Assembly: GCF_009295515.1 (NCBI RefSeq)
Contig: NZ_RQVV01000011.1
Span: forward strand, 310,001 to 374,000
DNA length: 64,000 nucleotides
Direction: 5' to 3'
Source: Erwinia endophytica
GTDB taxonomy: Bacteria > Pseudomonadota > Gammaproteobacteria > Enterobacterales > Enterobacteriaceae
In this document: positions 7,783-17,512 of the stretch, piece after piece
How positions within the stretch are numbered: position 1 is the first letter of the stretch
How the letters are laid out: every line of letters begins with the position of its first letter
Program-made: the position numbers and the translations under genes
Notes under the pieces: model-generated
The model's input: only the letters and a program-made list of their open reading frames with translations
Told to the model about the DNA's origin: nothing
The model's database searches: none

Positions 7783-9607
7783 TGTTTTCGATGCCAGGTC
7801 TTTCCTTAAATCGGTGACCAGCCAGCCAGGTGTCTATCGCATGTATGATGTGAGCGGTACGGTCATTTACGTCGGCAAAGCCAAAGATCTCAAAAAACGC
7901 CTTTCCAGCTATTTTCGTGGCAATTCTGGCAACCGTAAAACGGAAGCGCTGGTGGGCAGTATTCACCAGATTGACGTGACAGTGACGCATACCGAAACGG
8001 AAGCGCTGTTGCTGGAGCACAACTATATCAAGCTGTATCAGCCGCGCTATAATGTGCTGTTGCGTGATGATAAATCCTACCCGTACATTTTTCTCAGTGC
8101 AGATGCGCATCCCCGGCTTGCCAGCCATCGTGGCGCTAAACATGCGAAAGGTGAATATTTCGGGCCTTTCCCCAATGGCTATGCTGTGCGTGAAACACTG
8201 TCTTTGTTGCAAAAAATCTTTCCGGTTCGTCAATGTGAAAACAGCGTTTACCGCAATCGCTCGCGTCCCTGTCTGCAATATCAAATAGGCCGCTGTCTGG
8301 GGCCTTGTGTGACGGGATTGGTTAGCGAGGAAGACTATGCGCAGCAGGTTGACTACGTTCGCCTGTTTCTTTCCGGTAAAGATGATCAGGTCCTTAACCA
8401 GCTGGTTGTCAGTATGGAGTCGGCCAGCCAGGCCCTGAAATTTGAAGAGGCCGCCCGCTTGCGTGATCAGATTCAGGCGGTCAGACGGGTGACTGAACGT
8501 CAGTTTGTCTCCAACAATGGTGACGATCTGGATGTTATTGGGGTGGCGTTTGATGCTGGAATGGCCTGCCTGCATGTGTTGTTTATTCGTCAGGGGAAAG
8601 TACTGGGAAGTCGCAGCTATTTCCCAAAAATACCGGGAGGAACCGAACTGGCTGAAGTGGTGCAGACTTTTGTCGGACAATTTTATCTGCAAGGCAGCCA
8701 GGCGCGTACGCTACCTACTGATATTCTGCTTGATTTTACCTTGCCGGAAAAAAGCCTGCTGGCTGAGTCGCTGACCGAAATAGCCGGTCGGGTCGTCACT
8801 ATTCAGAGCAAACCACGCGGTGATCGGGCGCGTTATCTGAAACTCGCCCGGACCAATGCCAGTACTGCGTTGGTCAGTCGTTTATCGCAACAGTCCACCA
8901 TCCATCAACGGCTGCAGGCATTGGCTGAGCTGCTTAATCTGCCGACAATTAATCGTATGGAGTGTTTCGATATCAGCCATACGATGGGCGAGCAAACCGT
9001 GGCCTCTTGTGTGGTATTTGACAGTCATGGGCCGCTGCGTTCGGAATACCGCCGATACAATATTACCGGCATTACGCCGGGAGACGATTATGCGGCGATG
9101 AATCAGGTATTACGCCGTCGTTATGGCAAGGCGCTCGAAGAGAGCAAAATTCCTGATGTTATCCTGATCGACGGTGGTAAAGGCCAACTGGGACAGGCAA
9201 AAAAAGTCTTTGCCGAACTGGAAGTCGACTGGGATAAAGCGCGGCCAATTTTGTTGGGAGTGGCGAAAGGCACTGATCGTAAAGCCGGCCTGGAAACGCT
9301 GTTCTTCGCGCCGGAAGGGGAGGGATTTTCACTGCCCCCAGACTCTCCTGCTTTGCATGTTATCCAGCATATTCGTGATGACTCTCACAATCACGCAATA
9401 ACAGGACATCGTAATAAACGGGCGAAAGTGAAGAATACCAGCGCGCTGGAAAGCATCGAAGGGATTGGACCAAAAAGACGTCAGATGCTTCTCAAATACA
9501 TGGGCGGGCTGCAACCGCTGATGAATGCCTCTGTAGAAGAAATAGCGAAAGTGCCCGGTATTTCCCAGCTTCTTGCGGAGAAAATCTTTTATTCTCTGAA
9601 ACACTAA
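7775..9607 (+). CDS. uvrC: UvrC, nucleotide excision repair endonuclease
   Basis: Makes the two incisions either side of a DNA lesion after UvrA/UvrB recognition. At 610 residues it is the usual length. The N-terminal GIY-YIG nuclease domain is visible (PGVYRMY and [18 protein letters not shown]). It is followed by a Cys motif ([15 protein letters not shown]) and the UVR domain that binds UvrB ([15 protein letters not shown], about residues 205-230). The RNase-H-like domain for the 5' cut ([21 protein letters not shown]) and two C-terminal helix-hairpin-helix motifs ([16 protein letters not shown]) come after. The GTG start at 7775 overlaps the end of uvrY, so the genes are translationally coupled. 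Confidence 0.97.
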   Translation: MNDVFDARSFLKSVTSQPGVYRMYDVSGTVIYVGKAKDLKKRLSSYFRGNSGNRKTEALVGSIHQIDVTVTHTETEALLLEHNYIKLYQPRYNVLLRDDKSYPYIFLSADAHPRLASHRGAKHAKGEYFGPFPNGYAVRETLSLLQKIFPVRQCENSVYRNRSRPCLQYQIGRCLGPCVTGLVSEEDYAQQVDYVRLFLSGKDDQVLNQLVVSMESASQALKFEEAARLRDQIQAVRRVTERQFVSNNGDDLDVIGVAFDAGMACLHVLFIRQGKVLGSRSYFPKIPGGTELAEVVQTFVGQFYLQGSQARTLPTDILLDFTLPEKSLLAESLTEIAGRVVTIQSKPRGDRARYLKLARTNASTALVSRLSQQSTIHQRLQALAELLNLPTINRMECFDISHTMGEQTVASCVVFDSHGPLRSEYRRYNITGITPGDDYAAMNQVLRRRYGKALEESKIPDVILIDGGKGQLGQAKKVFAELEVDWDKARPILLGVAKGTDRKAGLETLFFAPEGEGFSLPPDSPALHVIQHIRDDSHNHAITGHRNKRAKVKNTSALESIEGIGPKRRQMLLKYMGGLQPLMNASVEEIAKVPGISQLLAEKIFYSLKH

Positions 9608-9678
9608 ACATTGCAACGCCTCCGGCATTGTAGGAACATAAGGACAAATTCTACTCTGCCCAGACAGTTAGTATACCT

Positions 9679-10227
9679 ATGCATTTTAACATTCCGACGT
9701 TACTTACCCTGTTTCGTGTCGTTTTGATTCCGTTCTTTGTGCTGGCATTCTATCTGCCATTTCAATGGGCTCCCCTTGTTTGCGCACTGATCTTTATCTT
9801 TGCGGCTATCACTGACTGGTTTGATGGCTACCTGGCGCGTCGCTGGAAGCAGACCACGCGTTTTGGTGCTTTTCTTGACCCGGTGGCTGATAAAGTCATG
9901 GTGGCGATGGCATTGGTACTGGTGGCTGAATATTTTCACTCCTGGTGGATAACCCTGCCAGCGGCAACGATGATTGCACGTGAAATTATTATTTCTGCAC
10001 TGCGGGAGTGGATGGCTGAGATTGGTAAACGCAGCAGTGTAGCGGTTTCGTGGATTGGTAAGGTAAAAACTACAGCACAGATGCTGGCTCTTTTTGCGCT
10101 GCTGTGGCGTCCTGACCGTATCGTTGAGGGGATTGGCGTGGTAGCGTTGTATATCGCGGCAATACTGACTTTTTGGTCAATGTTCCAGTATTTGAACACA
10201 GCACGCGGCGATTTGTTTGAGCGATGA
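9679..10227 (+). CDS. pgsA: PgsA, phosphatidylglycerophosphate synthase
   Basis: Inner-membrane enzyme that joins CDP-diacylglycerol and glycerol-3-phosphate, the committed step to phosphatidylglycerol and cardiolipin. The CDP-alcohol phosphotransferase motif D-G-x2-AR-x8-G-x3-D-x3-D is visible as [10 protein letters not shown]...[13 protein letters not shown] (residues about 38-65). Several hydrophobic spans surround it. At 182 residues it matches E. coli PgsA. It lies 71 bases after uvrC and directly before the glyW-cysT-leuZ tRNA set, as in E. coli. Confidence 0.96.
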   Translation: MHFNIPTLLTLFRVVLIPFFVLAFYLPFQWAPLVCALIFIFAAITDWFDGYLARRWKQTTRFGAFLDPVADKVMVAMALVLVAEYFHSWWITLPAATMIAREIIISALREWMAEIGKRSSVAVSWIGKVKTTAQMLALFALLWRPDRIVEGIGVVALYIAAILTFWSMFQYLNTARGDLFER

Positions 10228-10380
10228 TCGATACGATTTAAAAAGCAGCAAACAGAAGGAAAGTGGAGATAATTGTGTTGACTCATTTCTCCAGCTCAGT
10301 AGAATGCAACGCATCGGAAGGCAGCTGGATTGCCAGAAGATAAATAAATCAGCAACTTCAATGAAGTTGTGCTGATAAAA

Positions 10381-10456
<76 letters not shown>

Positions 10457-10498
10457 TATTTTGTCATCAGATTCGTTCTGGTGGTGCAGCAAGATTAA

Positions 10499-10572
10499 GG
10501 CGCGTTGGCAGAGTGGCCATGCAGCGGATTGCAAATCCGTGGACCTCGGTTCGACTCCGGGACGCGCCTCCA
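10499..10572 (+). tRNA. cysT: tRNA-Cys (GCA)
   Basis: A 74-base cloverleaf: acceptor GGCGCGT pairs with ACGCGCC, then TCCA. The anticodon arm GGATTGCAAATCC has anticodon GCA. Encoded CCA end. Matches E. coli cysT in sequence and position. Confidence 0.96.
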
Positions 10573-10585
10573 CTTTATACCCCAT

Positions 10586-10672
10586 GCCCGGGTGGTGAAA
10601 TCGGTAGACACAAGGGATTTAAAATCCCTCGGCCATTAGGCTGTGCGGGTTCAAGTCCCGCCCCGGGCACCA
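10586..10672 (+). tRNA. leuZ: tRNA-Leu (TAA)
   Basis: An 87-base class II tRNA with a long variable arm. Acceptor GCCCGGG pairs with CCCGGGC, then ACCA. The anticodon arm GGGATTTAAAATCCC gives TAA. Matches E. coli leuZ. Its 3' end is a common integrase target, and an integrase relic lies just downstream. Confidence 0.96.
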
Positions 10673-10718
10673 TCACGAATTCACCAATAAAAAGAACAAG
10701 TTAGCCAATAATATTGTG

Positions 10719-10740
10719 CCGCCGTCAAGGCGGTTTTTTT
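10719..10740 (+). terminator. Terminator of the tRNA operon
   Basis: Stem CCGCC / GGCGG with loop GTCAA, followed by seven T residues, 46 bases after tRNA-Leu. Confidence 0.85.
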
Positions 10741-10789
10741 GTGTCTGACATGCCGTTTCAGAATATCCCTTCATAATATTCTTTCCCTG

Positions 10790-11535
10790 TTACTGACCTC
10801 CTGGCACTGGAACAACACTAATTTTTCTGTTGTAGACGGGCCGTCTGCTCCATGTTTTTATGACCTGAAATCGCCTGCTTTTCATACAGATTACCGGACA
10901 GGTCAGAAATCCCTTTAGCTTTCAGATCGTGGAAAGTAAAGTTAAAATCCAGCTCAGGAAATTTCGCCTTTGCTTCCTGTTTTGTTTTCATCCAGCGACT
11001 GTTAAACCCGTCCCGCGTATATATCGATCCGCTTTCCTGGTGAATCACGTAAATGCTACTCATGCCCTTTTTGAGTGGAAGTGCGGCTGCTTGCTGTATG
11101 GTTTTTTCCAGCCGTGGAGTCCAGGCTTTTATCTGTGCAACACTCGTTTTACTCTTCTTGATCAGTATCCCTTCCTCCATGAACTGGCTTTTCTTCATTT
11201 CCAGTACGTCAGCCTGTCGGGTGCAGCAGAGATAAGCCAGTTCCATTGCAATTTGCACAACGGGCGGCGCTATGCTGTAAAGTGCCTGATACTCAGCATT
11301 AGTAATATAACGATCCCTCGCTACCTCTCTGAATTGTTTCACGCCCTTTGTGGGATTTCCCCTGACCATTCCTCGTTTCATATCCCCAGCGGAAAACACG
11401 CGACATAGAGGCTTTCTCTCTGTTCGCCTGGGTGCGACTTTTTAATCCGCGTTTATCCATGTACTTACGGACGTGCTCAGGCTTGATGCTGTCAGCCGGC
11501 ATTTTGGCAAAGACAGAGAGAACCTTTTGTGCCAC
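10790..11535 (-). pseudogene. Tyrosine-recombinase integrase remnant
   Basis: Phage/island integrase relic on the minus strand. One frame (11535 to about 11375) encodes part of the core-binding domain (KMPADSIKPEHVRKYMDKRG, SMSRVFRWGYE). A second frame (about 11385-10818) gives the catalytic domain, with the first catalytic Arg in CCTRQADVL and a box II in FHDLKAKGISD, SGHKNMEQTAR. It then ends in RLQQKN. Shifting one base there restores ARYNRKISVVPVPGGQ with the catalytic Tyr and a stop at 10790-10792. With two frameshifts and a missing N-terminal DNA-binding domain it is inactive. It points towards tRNA-Leu, the likely former attachment site, although no duplicated tRNA end was found. Confidence 0.85.
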
Positions 11536-11933
11536 TACACAGTGGGTGATTTGTGATTTTTAGCGAGTGAGCAGATCGTACCATTCGGACTGAGTTCCCT
11601 TCAGGCTATCTGCCAGTCAACACGCTTATTTAATCCTCACTGAGGTGAACGGCGGCTACACCCAGAGAACGTTGAAAATCAGCATACGGCCAGAGGTAGG
11701 GGCATAAAGCAGGAACTTCGCGGCGGATGAGATAAACTCTTGCAATTCGCGAAGAAATCACTTTATTGCTAATATCATTATCACTTGTGACCGTCCAGGA
11801 GGATACCAACCCTGTCCCTCTGCGATATCTGTCGGTAAATCTGTAGTAACCCGCTGTTGTTTAGGAATGATTAGTCTTTATCAGAGTATCTTTGATCGTG
11901 AATAAAAATCACACATCTGAAAGAGAGGTTTTC
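11536..11933. other. Intergenic stretch beside integrase relic
   Basis: No intact gene. The N-terminal integrase domain expected here is not recognisable, so a deletion or replacement occurred near 11540. The right end (about 11780-11930) must carry the promoter of the carbonic anhydrase gene, but no clear operator was seen. Confidence 0.4.
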
Positions 11934-12680
11934 ATGAAAAATGACTTTCCCCAGCCATCTGCAAGACGACAGGTGTTGAAACAAGCTATGGCCGTTTCAG
12001 CTCTTACGTTGACGGGTATTGCCGGGTTATCTGTTCCGACAGTCTCTTTTGCGGCGTCTTTGTCCAAAGAAGAACGTGATAAAATGACGCCTGATGATGT
12101 TATTGAGCGCTTTAAACAAGGTAATTTGCGCTTCAGAGAGAATCGACCAGTTAAGCATGACTATATCGAACAAAAGCGTAGCAGTGCCTCCGGCCAGTTT
12201 CCGGCGGCTGTTATTTTGGGGTGTATAGACTCCCGAGCACCGGCAGAAATAATCCTTGATGCGGGTATTGGGGAAACGTTTAATTCACGAGTAGCCGGTA
12301 ACATCAGCAATAACGACATGCTTGGAAGCATGGAGTTTGCATGTGCAGTTGCTGGCGCGAAACTGGTTCTTGTAATGGGGCACACGGCTTGCGGAGCGGT
12401 AAAAGGCGCTATTGATAATGCGGAACTGGGGAATCTCACCGGACTGCTTGATAAAATAAAACCGGCAATTGAAAAAACAGAATACTCAGGAGAACGTAAG
12501 GGAAGTAATTACGATTTTGTTGATGCCGTTGCCCGAACAAATGTGGAACTCACTGTCAAGGATATTCGAAGTAACAGCCCTGTACTGAAAGATCTTGAAG
12601 ATAAAGGTAAAATTAAAATTGTTGGTAGTATGTATCACCTTGTTGGTGGAAAAGTCGATTTTTTTGAGGTTCCGAAATAA
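11934..12680 (+). CDS. Beta-carbonic anhydrase with Tat-type signal
   Basis: Interconverts CO2 and bicarbonate using a zinc ion, probably in the periplasm. A twin-arginine leader is seen at residues about 10-43 (SARRQVLKQ, a hydrophobic stretch, then a cleavage-like VSFA-AS). The beta-class zinc and catalytic residues are complete: Cys, Asp and Arg in ILGCIDSRAPAE, and His and Cys in VMGHTACGAVKGA. The chosen ATG follows GAGAGG by about 7 bases and gives 248 residues. A TTG at 11892 would only add a leader without the Tat pattern at the end. It is a single gene with its own terminator, in the accessory region next to tRNA-Leu. Export by Tat is inferred from the leader. Confidence 0.88.
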   Translation: MKNDFPQPSARRQVLKQAMAVSALTLTGIAGLSVPTVSFAASLSKEERDKMTPDDVIERFKQGNLRFRENRPVKHDYIEQKRSSASGQFPAAVILGCIDSRAPAEIILDAGIGETFNSRVAGNISNNDMLGSMEFACAVAGAKLVLVMGHTACGAVKGAIDNAELGNLTGLLDKIKPAIEKTEYSGERKGSNYDFVDAVARTNVELTVKDIRSNSPVLKDLEDKGKIKIVGSMYHLVGGKVDFFEVPK

Positions 12681-12722
12681 TCGGTGATGATCACAAGATA
12701 GTAGTCATCTCTGGTGGGGTCA

Positions 12723-12782
12723 AACTGCCTGTTTTTCTCGCACCGGCTTCAATATTGTCGAGACAGCAGGCAGTTATTTTTT
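12723..12782 (+). terminator. Terminator after carbonic anhydrase gene
   Basis: Stem AACTGCCTG (12723-12731) pairs perfectly with CAGGCAGTT (12767-12775) and is followed by ATTTTTTT. The loop is unusually long at 35 bases. The remaining sequence up to 13019 has no recognisable gene. Confidence 0.7.
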
Positions 12783-13019
12783 TGGCTCTCGATGTCAGGG
12801 CCACTTAGAGCCTGATTATAGTGGCGGACTTATCACCGTGACTGTGGCGGTCTGTTTCAAAACCTGAATCTCATTAAAAGCCGGGTCTGTCGGAGAGGGA
12901 AAATATGCAGACTTTACCGGCTGGAGAGGGTTTGAGCAGGATCTCAGCATGATATTGTTGATGGTCAGGATAACCCAACAACGAATAACATGGAGACGAC
13001 TCGTTAGTTGAACCTTGTA

Positions 13020-13874
13020 TTATTTGGTGGAGATAAAAGGAACGCTGCCGCCAGGTATCATGGTTTTCGGTAATTTTCCATCCCATTGTTCAGCGGTGGT
13101 CAGGCGGATAAGTTCGGGATTTTTTCTCAGTGCCTCACCTCTAAGACGGATAACTTCAGCCTCTGCCGCGCCCTTTAACTTAATTGAATTAGCTTCTGCT
13201 TTTGCAGCAACCAGTTGGCTATCCGCTTGTGCTTGTGCTTGTGTTACAGCAATTTGTGCTTCAATTTTCGCAGTTTCCAGATTTTGTTTATGTGTGGCAA
13301 TAGCCACTTCTGCTTTCATCCTGTCCTCAATCGAATTTTCATAGTCAGCGGAAAAACTGATGTTTTCAATCTGAAAACTGTCGATGACTACCGGGCCTGT
13401 AATGATGGTACCCAAGGCTTCTTGAACATCCTGAACCATTTTTTGTCGATTTTGTACTGCACTGATTGCGGTATATTGACCAAAAACAATTTCAACCTGA
13501 GCGGGAATTTTCCTGGCAATTAATCGCTCTTTCATGCCATCCAGCGTCAGATAGGAAGTATAAAGACGCCTGATCTCCGATGAAGGAACGTGGAAATTCA
13601 CCGATACCGAGATTGTTGCGGGTTGCTGATCCCGACTGTAAGACTGAATCTTTTCAAAGACCATGGTATGTTTCTGAATCGAGATTTTTTCGATTTTTTC
13701 GATGAAAGGGATTTTAAACCCAAGACCCGGTTCGGTAGTTTTTACAAACTTACCATAACGTAACAATACCCCTCGTTCTCCTTCATCAATGGTATAACAT
13801 GAACATAAGATAAGAATGAGTACGATGAATGATAATGCCGGGATTATAATTTTTTTTTGGTTTCTGTTTAACAT
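13020..13874 (-). CDS. SPFH/prohibitin-family membrane protein
   Basis: A membrane-anchored band-7 protein of 284 residues. There is an N-terminal hydrophobic anchor (residues about 9-22), which ends in LCSC, a weak lipobox. An SPFH domain follows (DEGERGVLLRYGKF, TEPGLGFKIPFIEKI). A C-terminal Ala/Glu/Gln-rich coiled coil (about residues 185-250, with VTQAQAQADSQLVAAKAEAN) then leads to a short conserved tail (LPKTMIPGGSVPFI). Proteins of this type form ring- or cage-like oligomers on membranes, as HflC and prohibitin do. The ATG at 13874 is preferred over 13916 because GGAG lies 8 bases before it and the hydrophobic segment then starts the protein. It is transcribed away from the 202-residue gene at 14180. 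Its role is unknown. Confidence 0.82.
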   Translation of the reverse strand: MLNRNQKKIIIPALSFIVLILILCSCYTIDEGERGVLLRYGKFVKTTEPGLGFKIPFIEKIEKISIQKHTMVFEKIQSYSRDQQPATISVSVNFHVPSSEIRRLYTSYLTLDGMKERLIARKIPAQVEIVFGQYTAISAVQNRQKMVQDVQEALGTIITGPVVIDSFQIENISFSADYENSIEDRMKAEVAIATHKQNLETAKIEAQIAVTQAQAQADSQLVAAKAEANSIKLKGAAEAEVIRLRGEALRKNPELIRLTTAEQWDGKLPKTMIPGGSVPFISTK

Positions 13875-14179
13875 GAAAAAACTCCATTTTTCATCATAAT
13901 GGACAGCGTTTGTCATAAATTAAAGTATATACAGAGTAAACAGTTTAGTTCAATTAAATGCTATTACCTCTCCAGTTATTCATTGTAAATGAAGATTTCT
14001 GCTTGAACTTATCTGACGTTCGATTTGCGGAATCATTGGGTTAAATGTTGTTTGTTTTTTCCTGAAATATCAGCATTGGAATATTATAAATTGTCTTGAC
14101 TCATTACATTGTTAAGATTTAATTTTAGCATCTAAAATGCCAACCAGAATGTATTGGCTTTAATATACGGAGTTAAAAA
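13875..14179. other. Divergent promoter region of SPFH and unknown gene
   Basis: About 300 bases of AT-rich DNA between two divergently transcribed genes. It must carry both promoters. No clear operator palindrome was seen. Confidence 0.5.
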
Positions 14180-14788
14180 ATGAACAAGACCACTGGATAT
14201 ACCATTGTCGGTTCGGCAATAATCCTTGGTTTATCTTTGATTTATGCTGCTATGGTAGAGCAGGGGTTGGTTTTGCAACCTGCTGGATCTCTCCAGAAAG
14301 GGCAGGTTATTACAACGCCTTCTGGTCATGTTAATCTGGGGGTGGTTTATTCTGAAAATAAGATGGTTGATGTTGTCCTGAGTATAAAAACAAAATCTGG
14401 CGATGTTGTTGATTTGTTATCGTTAACAGGAATAAATCCTTATGATTATGAGTCATTAATAATAAGTTCATTGAAAGAAAGTATAGCCAGTGATAAACCC
14501 GGATATAAGGTGTTGTATGATATGAACGGTTCGATCGACAATGTAACATTGGCCACTGATGGAACATTAATTGTGAGGACGTATATAAAATATGCATCAG
14601 AATATCAGCCAGATTATAATTTTTACATTGCAACAAGAAAATATAATGTTCCTGCTGGTGAATATGTAAAGGAATTTACCTTAAAAAAAGTTAATAGATT
14701 GGTCACTAACAGTAAGAAGTATTACAATAAGAATCTGCTGTTGGATGGTGATTATGATTATAAAAAGAGTGGAGAAACAATAAATTGA
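14180..14788 (+). CDS. Unknown N-terminally anchored protein
   Basis: No family recognised. The 202-residue protein starts with a single hydrophobic segment (residues about 7-25, TIVGSAIILGLSLIYAAMV) that looks like an uncleaved anchor. A mostly beta-like, Tyr-rich and Lys-rich domain follows, probably on the periplasmic side. The last 40 residues are strongly basic and Tyr/Asn/Lys-rich (KKVNRLVTNSKKYYNKN). The start at 14180 follows ACGGAG by about 8 bases. Codon use is AT-rich, unlike the flanking backbone, which suggests transfer. It is divergent from the SPFH gene, and the two may work together, but this is only a neighbourhood inference. Confidence 0.65.
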   Translation: MNKTTGYTIVGSAIILGLSLIYAAMVEQGLVLQPAGSLQKGQVITTPSGHVNLGVVYSENKMVDVVLSIKTKSGDVVDLLSLTGINPYDYESLIISSLKESIASDKPGYKVLYDMNGSIDNVTLATDGTLIVRTYIKYASEYQPDYNFYIATRKYNVPAGEYVKEFTLKKVNRLVTNSKKYYNKNLLLDGDYDYKKSGETIN

Positions 14789-15381
14789 TATTGTTAATAT
14801 GAACAATACACTAAAAGATCCAGGCGGTATGATAATAAAATAATATTTTTATCAATCCAATGTGGGTCTTATCAGGAGAAAACCCGCCAGGTTTCATCTC
14901 CCTATATGGGGAAGACATCCCCGGTTTTTTGTTATTACAGATACAGATTGTTTTTTTATTGTAATCGGATAGTAAGTGAACGATGGATGTCCCTGGTGAC
15001 TCGGCTAAACAGGCCATTTTATGGCGGAAATACATGTAAAAATAAGTCAATTCAGCTGGATGGATTTATTTTGTTAATGCTGGTGCCTCTGGGTTCAAAA
15101 AATTTTTATCTTTTGACACAAAATCTGGCTATCGTCAGCAGCGGAAGGATGCTCAGGTTTCGTGTGATAAACAAAATGACGCAACTCTTCTAATGCCGGG
15201 AAGTACCCGAAGGGGGGTGTGAAAGGTTTTAACCAAACTTCATTTTCCTGGTCCAAAAAAAGAGTGGTTTTTATTTTTTTTTTGCTTTTCAGCCCGAGTT
15301 CCCTCTTCCTGACGACTATCATCCATGATTATAATTGCGGTATGATTTTAGTTAGATCTCTAATTATCAGGTTTCTATACT
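14789..15381. other. Intergenic stretch with a terminator-like hairpin
   Basis: No gene is supported in about 590 bases; the open frames here are short and of odd composition. A hairpin GGGG-AAGACAT-CCCC at 14908-14922 is followed by GGTTTTTT and may end transcription from the 202-residue gene. The right end (about 15320-15381) must hold the promoter of the MarR-efflux operon. Confidence 0.5.
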
Positions 15382-15813
15382 TTGAATTCCCAGGAACTTA
15401 ATTTTTCTCGTTTACTCCAGCTGACGGCGCATGCGTGGCGGCAGGCGATTGATCGCCGAATGAAAGATAGTGGCCTCAGTGTGAGCAGTTGGCTGGCAGT
15501 CGCCACCATTGCACTTCAGGATGCGCCAATGAACCAGAAAGAGCTGGCGCAGTTATTGGGGCTGGAAGATGCCAGCGTGGTGCCATTGATTGACAGACTG
15601 GTCAGGCTGCAACTGGTTGAACGCGTGCAGCCAAAAGAAGATCGCCGCAAGCGCCTTTTGTATGTTACGCCTCAGGGCAAGGCGCTTTACCTCAAACTTA
15701 AAGTTGAGGCGGATACCCTGCGTAATGAACTTCTGGCTGATATTGACCGCGACGAGCTGGCGATAGCCCAGCGTGTGCTGCAGAGGCTGTTGCAAGCCAT
15801 TGAGGCGAAATAA
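15382..15813 (+). CDS. MarR-family regulator of an efflux operon
   Basis: A 143-residue winged-helix regulator. The recognition region is MNQKELAQLLGLEDASVVPL (about residues 54-73), followed by the wing RVQPKEDRRKRLLYVTPQGK. MarR proteins usually repress neighbouring efflux genes and release DNA on binding small aromatic ligands. The start is a TTG at 15382, with no good upstream ATG. Its stop is 1 base before the GTG of the MFS pump gene, so it is the first gene of a four-gene operon and probably controls it. Confidence 0.85.
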   Translation: MNSQELNFSRLLQLTAHAWRQAIDRRMKDSGLSVSSWLAVATIALQDAPMNQKELAQLLGLEDASVVPLIDRLVRLQLVERVQPKEDRRKRLLYVTPQGKALYLKLKVEADTLRNELLADIDRDELAIAQRVLQRLLQAIEAK

Positions 15814-15814
15814 C

Positions 15815-17512
15815 GTGCCAGATAACCGCCCCGATCCTTTTGCTCCGCGTGAATGGGCCCCTGGTGAAAAGCCGACGCTCCCAGGTTCGCCCTCAACACC
15901 GTTGCATCCCACTCATAAACGTATTGCTTTTGGCATTATTGGTTTGCTGATTTCTATTACTGGCGCCCTGAGTAACGCGTTGGTCACTGCCAACCTGAGC
16001 AATTTGCAGGGGGTTTTCGGTGCTTACAGTAACGAAATTGCCTGGCTTCCTGCAGTCTATGTGATGGGCAATATCTCCATTAACTTGCTATTGGTAAAAT
16101 TCCGTCAGCAGTTTGGTTTACGTGTCTTCACCGAAGCCTTCCTTGTTTTGTACGTTATTGTCTCGTTTTTCCATCTGCTGGTGAATGACCTCAGTTCAGC
16201 TATTGTCGTGCGAGCCGCTCACGGGATGGTGGCGGCAGCGCTGAGCTCGCTGGGGATTTATTATCAGATTCAGGCGTGGCCGGCGAAACACCGGATGAAG
16301 GCAATGGCCATCGGTCTGGGGGCTTCGCAGTTGGCGATCCCGCTGGCTCGCCTGTTCTCCACCGGGCTGCTGCAACTGAATGAGTGGCGTGGGTTGTATA
16401 TATTCGAACTGGGGCTGGCGATGATTTGCCTTGGTGCGGTGCTGATATTGAAGCTACCGCCAGGAGAGCGGATCAACGTTTTCGAGAAAAAAGATTTCCT
16501 CACTTTTATGTTGATGGCACCGGGTATGGCGTTGTTCTGTGGGGTGCTGTCGCTGGGCCGTGTCGAATGGTGGACCAGTACGCCGTGGTTGGGCATTTGT
16601 CTGGCCATTGGTCTGGTTCTGGTCATTGCAGCGGTAGTACTGGAGCACAACCGTAGCAACCCGTTGATCAATACTCGCTGGTTACGGACCGGCTCAATTC
16701 TCCGGCTGGGCATTGTCATGATCATGTTGCGTGTCACGTTGGCTGAGCAAAACACTGGCGCGATTGGTTATCTGCAACAGGTTGGGCTACTGAATGATCA
16801 GATGCAGGAACTGGCTTTGGCGATACTTGCAGGGGTGATCGCCGGGATAATTACCAGTGCGCTGACCATTAATGTGAAGCATCTTAGTTGGCCGATTGTT
16901 GTGTCGCTGATACTGATTATGATCGCGTCATTAATGGATGCGCAGTCCAGTCCGCTGACTCGTGCTAACAACATGTATTTCAGTCAGTTTTTATTGGGTT
17001 TCAGCAGCGCATTCTTTATCGCTCCAGCTTTGTTACTGAATATTGGCAGTGTGGTGACTCAGCCAAAAAACCTGGTCAGCCTGGTGGTGTTGTTCGGGAT
17101 GAGCCAGAACCTTGGTGGGCTGATGGGGTCGGCGCTATTGGGAACCTTCCAGACCTGGCGCGAAAAATATCACTCCAGCTTACTGGGCGACCAGCTTACC
17201 TATCTTAATACCCATGTCACCGACCGGCTGACTCAGTACTCAAATTTATTCAATAGCTATGTTGGGGACAGTGTGTTGCGCAGTGCGCAGAGTACGGTGC
17301 AGTTGCAGACTGTGGCGACGCAGCAGGCGAATGTGCTGGCCTATAACGACACTTATCTTCTCACCGCCGGTATGGCGTTTGTCACACTTATCTGGGTGCT
17401 CTGGCGTTTGTCTCGTCAACGTTATCTCAACTGGCAGCAAGCGAAGCGTGACGCTGAGGCAGCGCAACGGGCAATGCAACAATCTACAACGTCGATTAGT
17501 ACGGGGAAATAA
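15815..17512 (+). CDS. MFS multidrug transporter (DHA2, EmrB-like)
   Basis: Inner-membrane proton-coupled drug efflux pump of the 14-span type. The 565-residue protein has a Pro-rich cytoplasmic N-terminus (about 45 residues), then alternating hydrophobic spans. It has a long periplasmic insertion near residues 455-500 (a region with many Thr/Gln residues) before the last span, and a charged C-terminal tail. It is the second gene of a tripartite set with an HlyD-type adaptor and an outer-membrane factor, and overlaps the adaptor gene by one base (TAATG). Substrates cannot be told from sequence. The GTG start at 15815 directly follows the MarR stop. Confidence 0.88.
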   Translation: MPDNRPDPFAPREWAPGEKPTLPGSPSTPLHPTHKRIAFGIIGLLISITGALSNALVTANLSNLQGVFGAYSNEIAWLPAVYVMGNISINLLLVKFRQQFGLRVFTEAFLVLYVIVSFFHLLVNDLSSAIVVRAAHGMVAAALSSLGIYYQIQAWPAKHRMKAMAIGLGASQLAIPLARLFSTGLLQLNEWRGLYIFELGLAMICLGAVLILKLPPGERINVFEKKDFLTFMLMAPGMALFCGVLSLGRVEWWTSTPWLGICLAIGLVLVIAAVVLEHNRSNPLINTRWLRTGSILRLGIVMIMLRVTLAEQNTGAIGYLQQVGLLNDQMQELALAILAGVIAGIITSALTINVKHLSWPIVVSLILIMIASLMDAQSSPLTRANNMYFSQFLLGFSSAFFIAPALLLNIGSVVTQPKNLVSLVVLFGMSQNLGGLMGSALLGTFQTWREKYHSSLLGDQLTYLNTHVTDRLTQYSNLFNSYVGDSVLRSAQSTVQLQTVATQQANVLAYNDTYLLTAGMAFVTLIWVLWRLSRQRYLNWQQAKRDAEAAQRAMQQSTTSISTGK

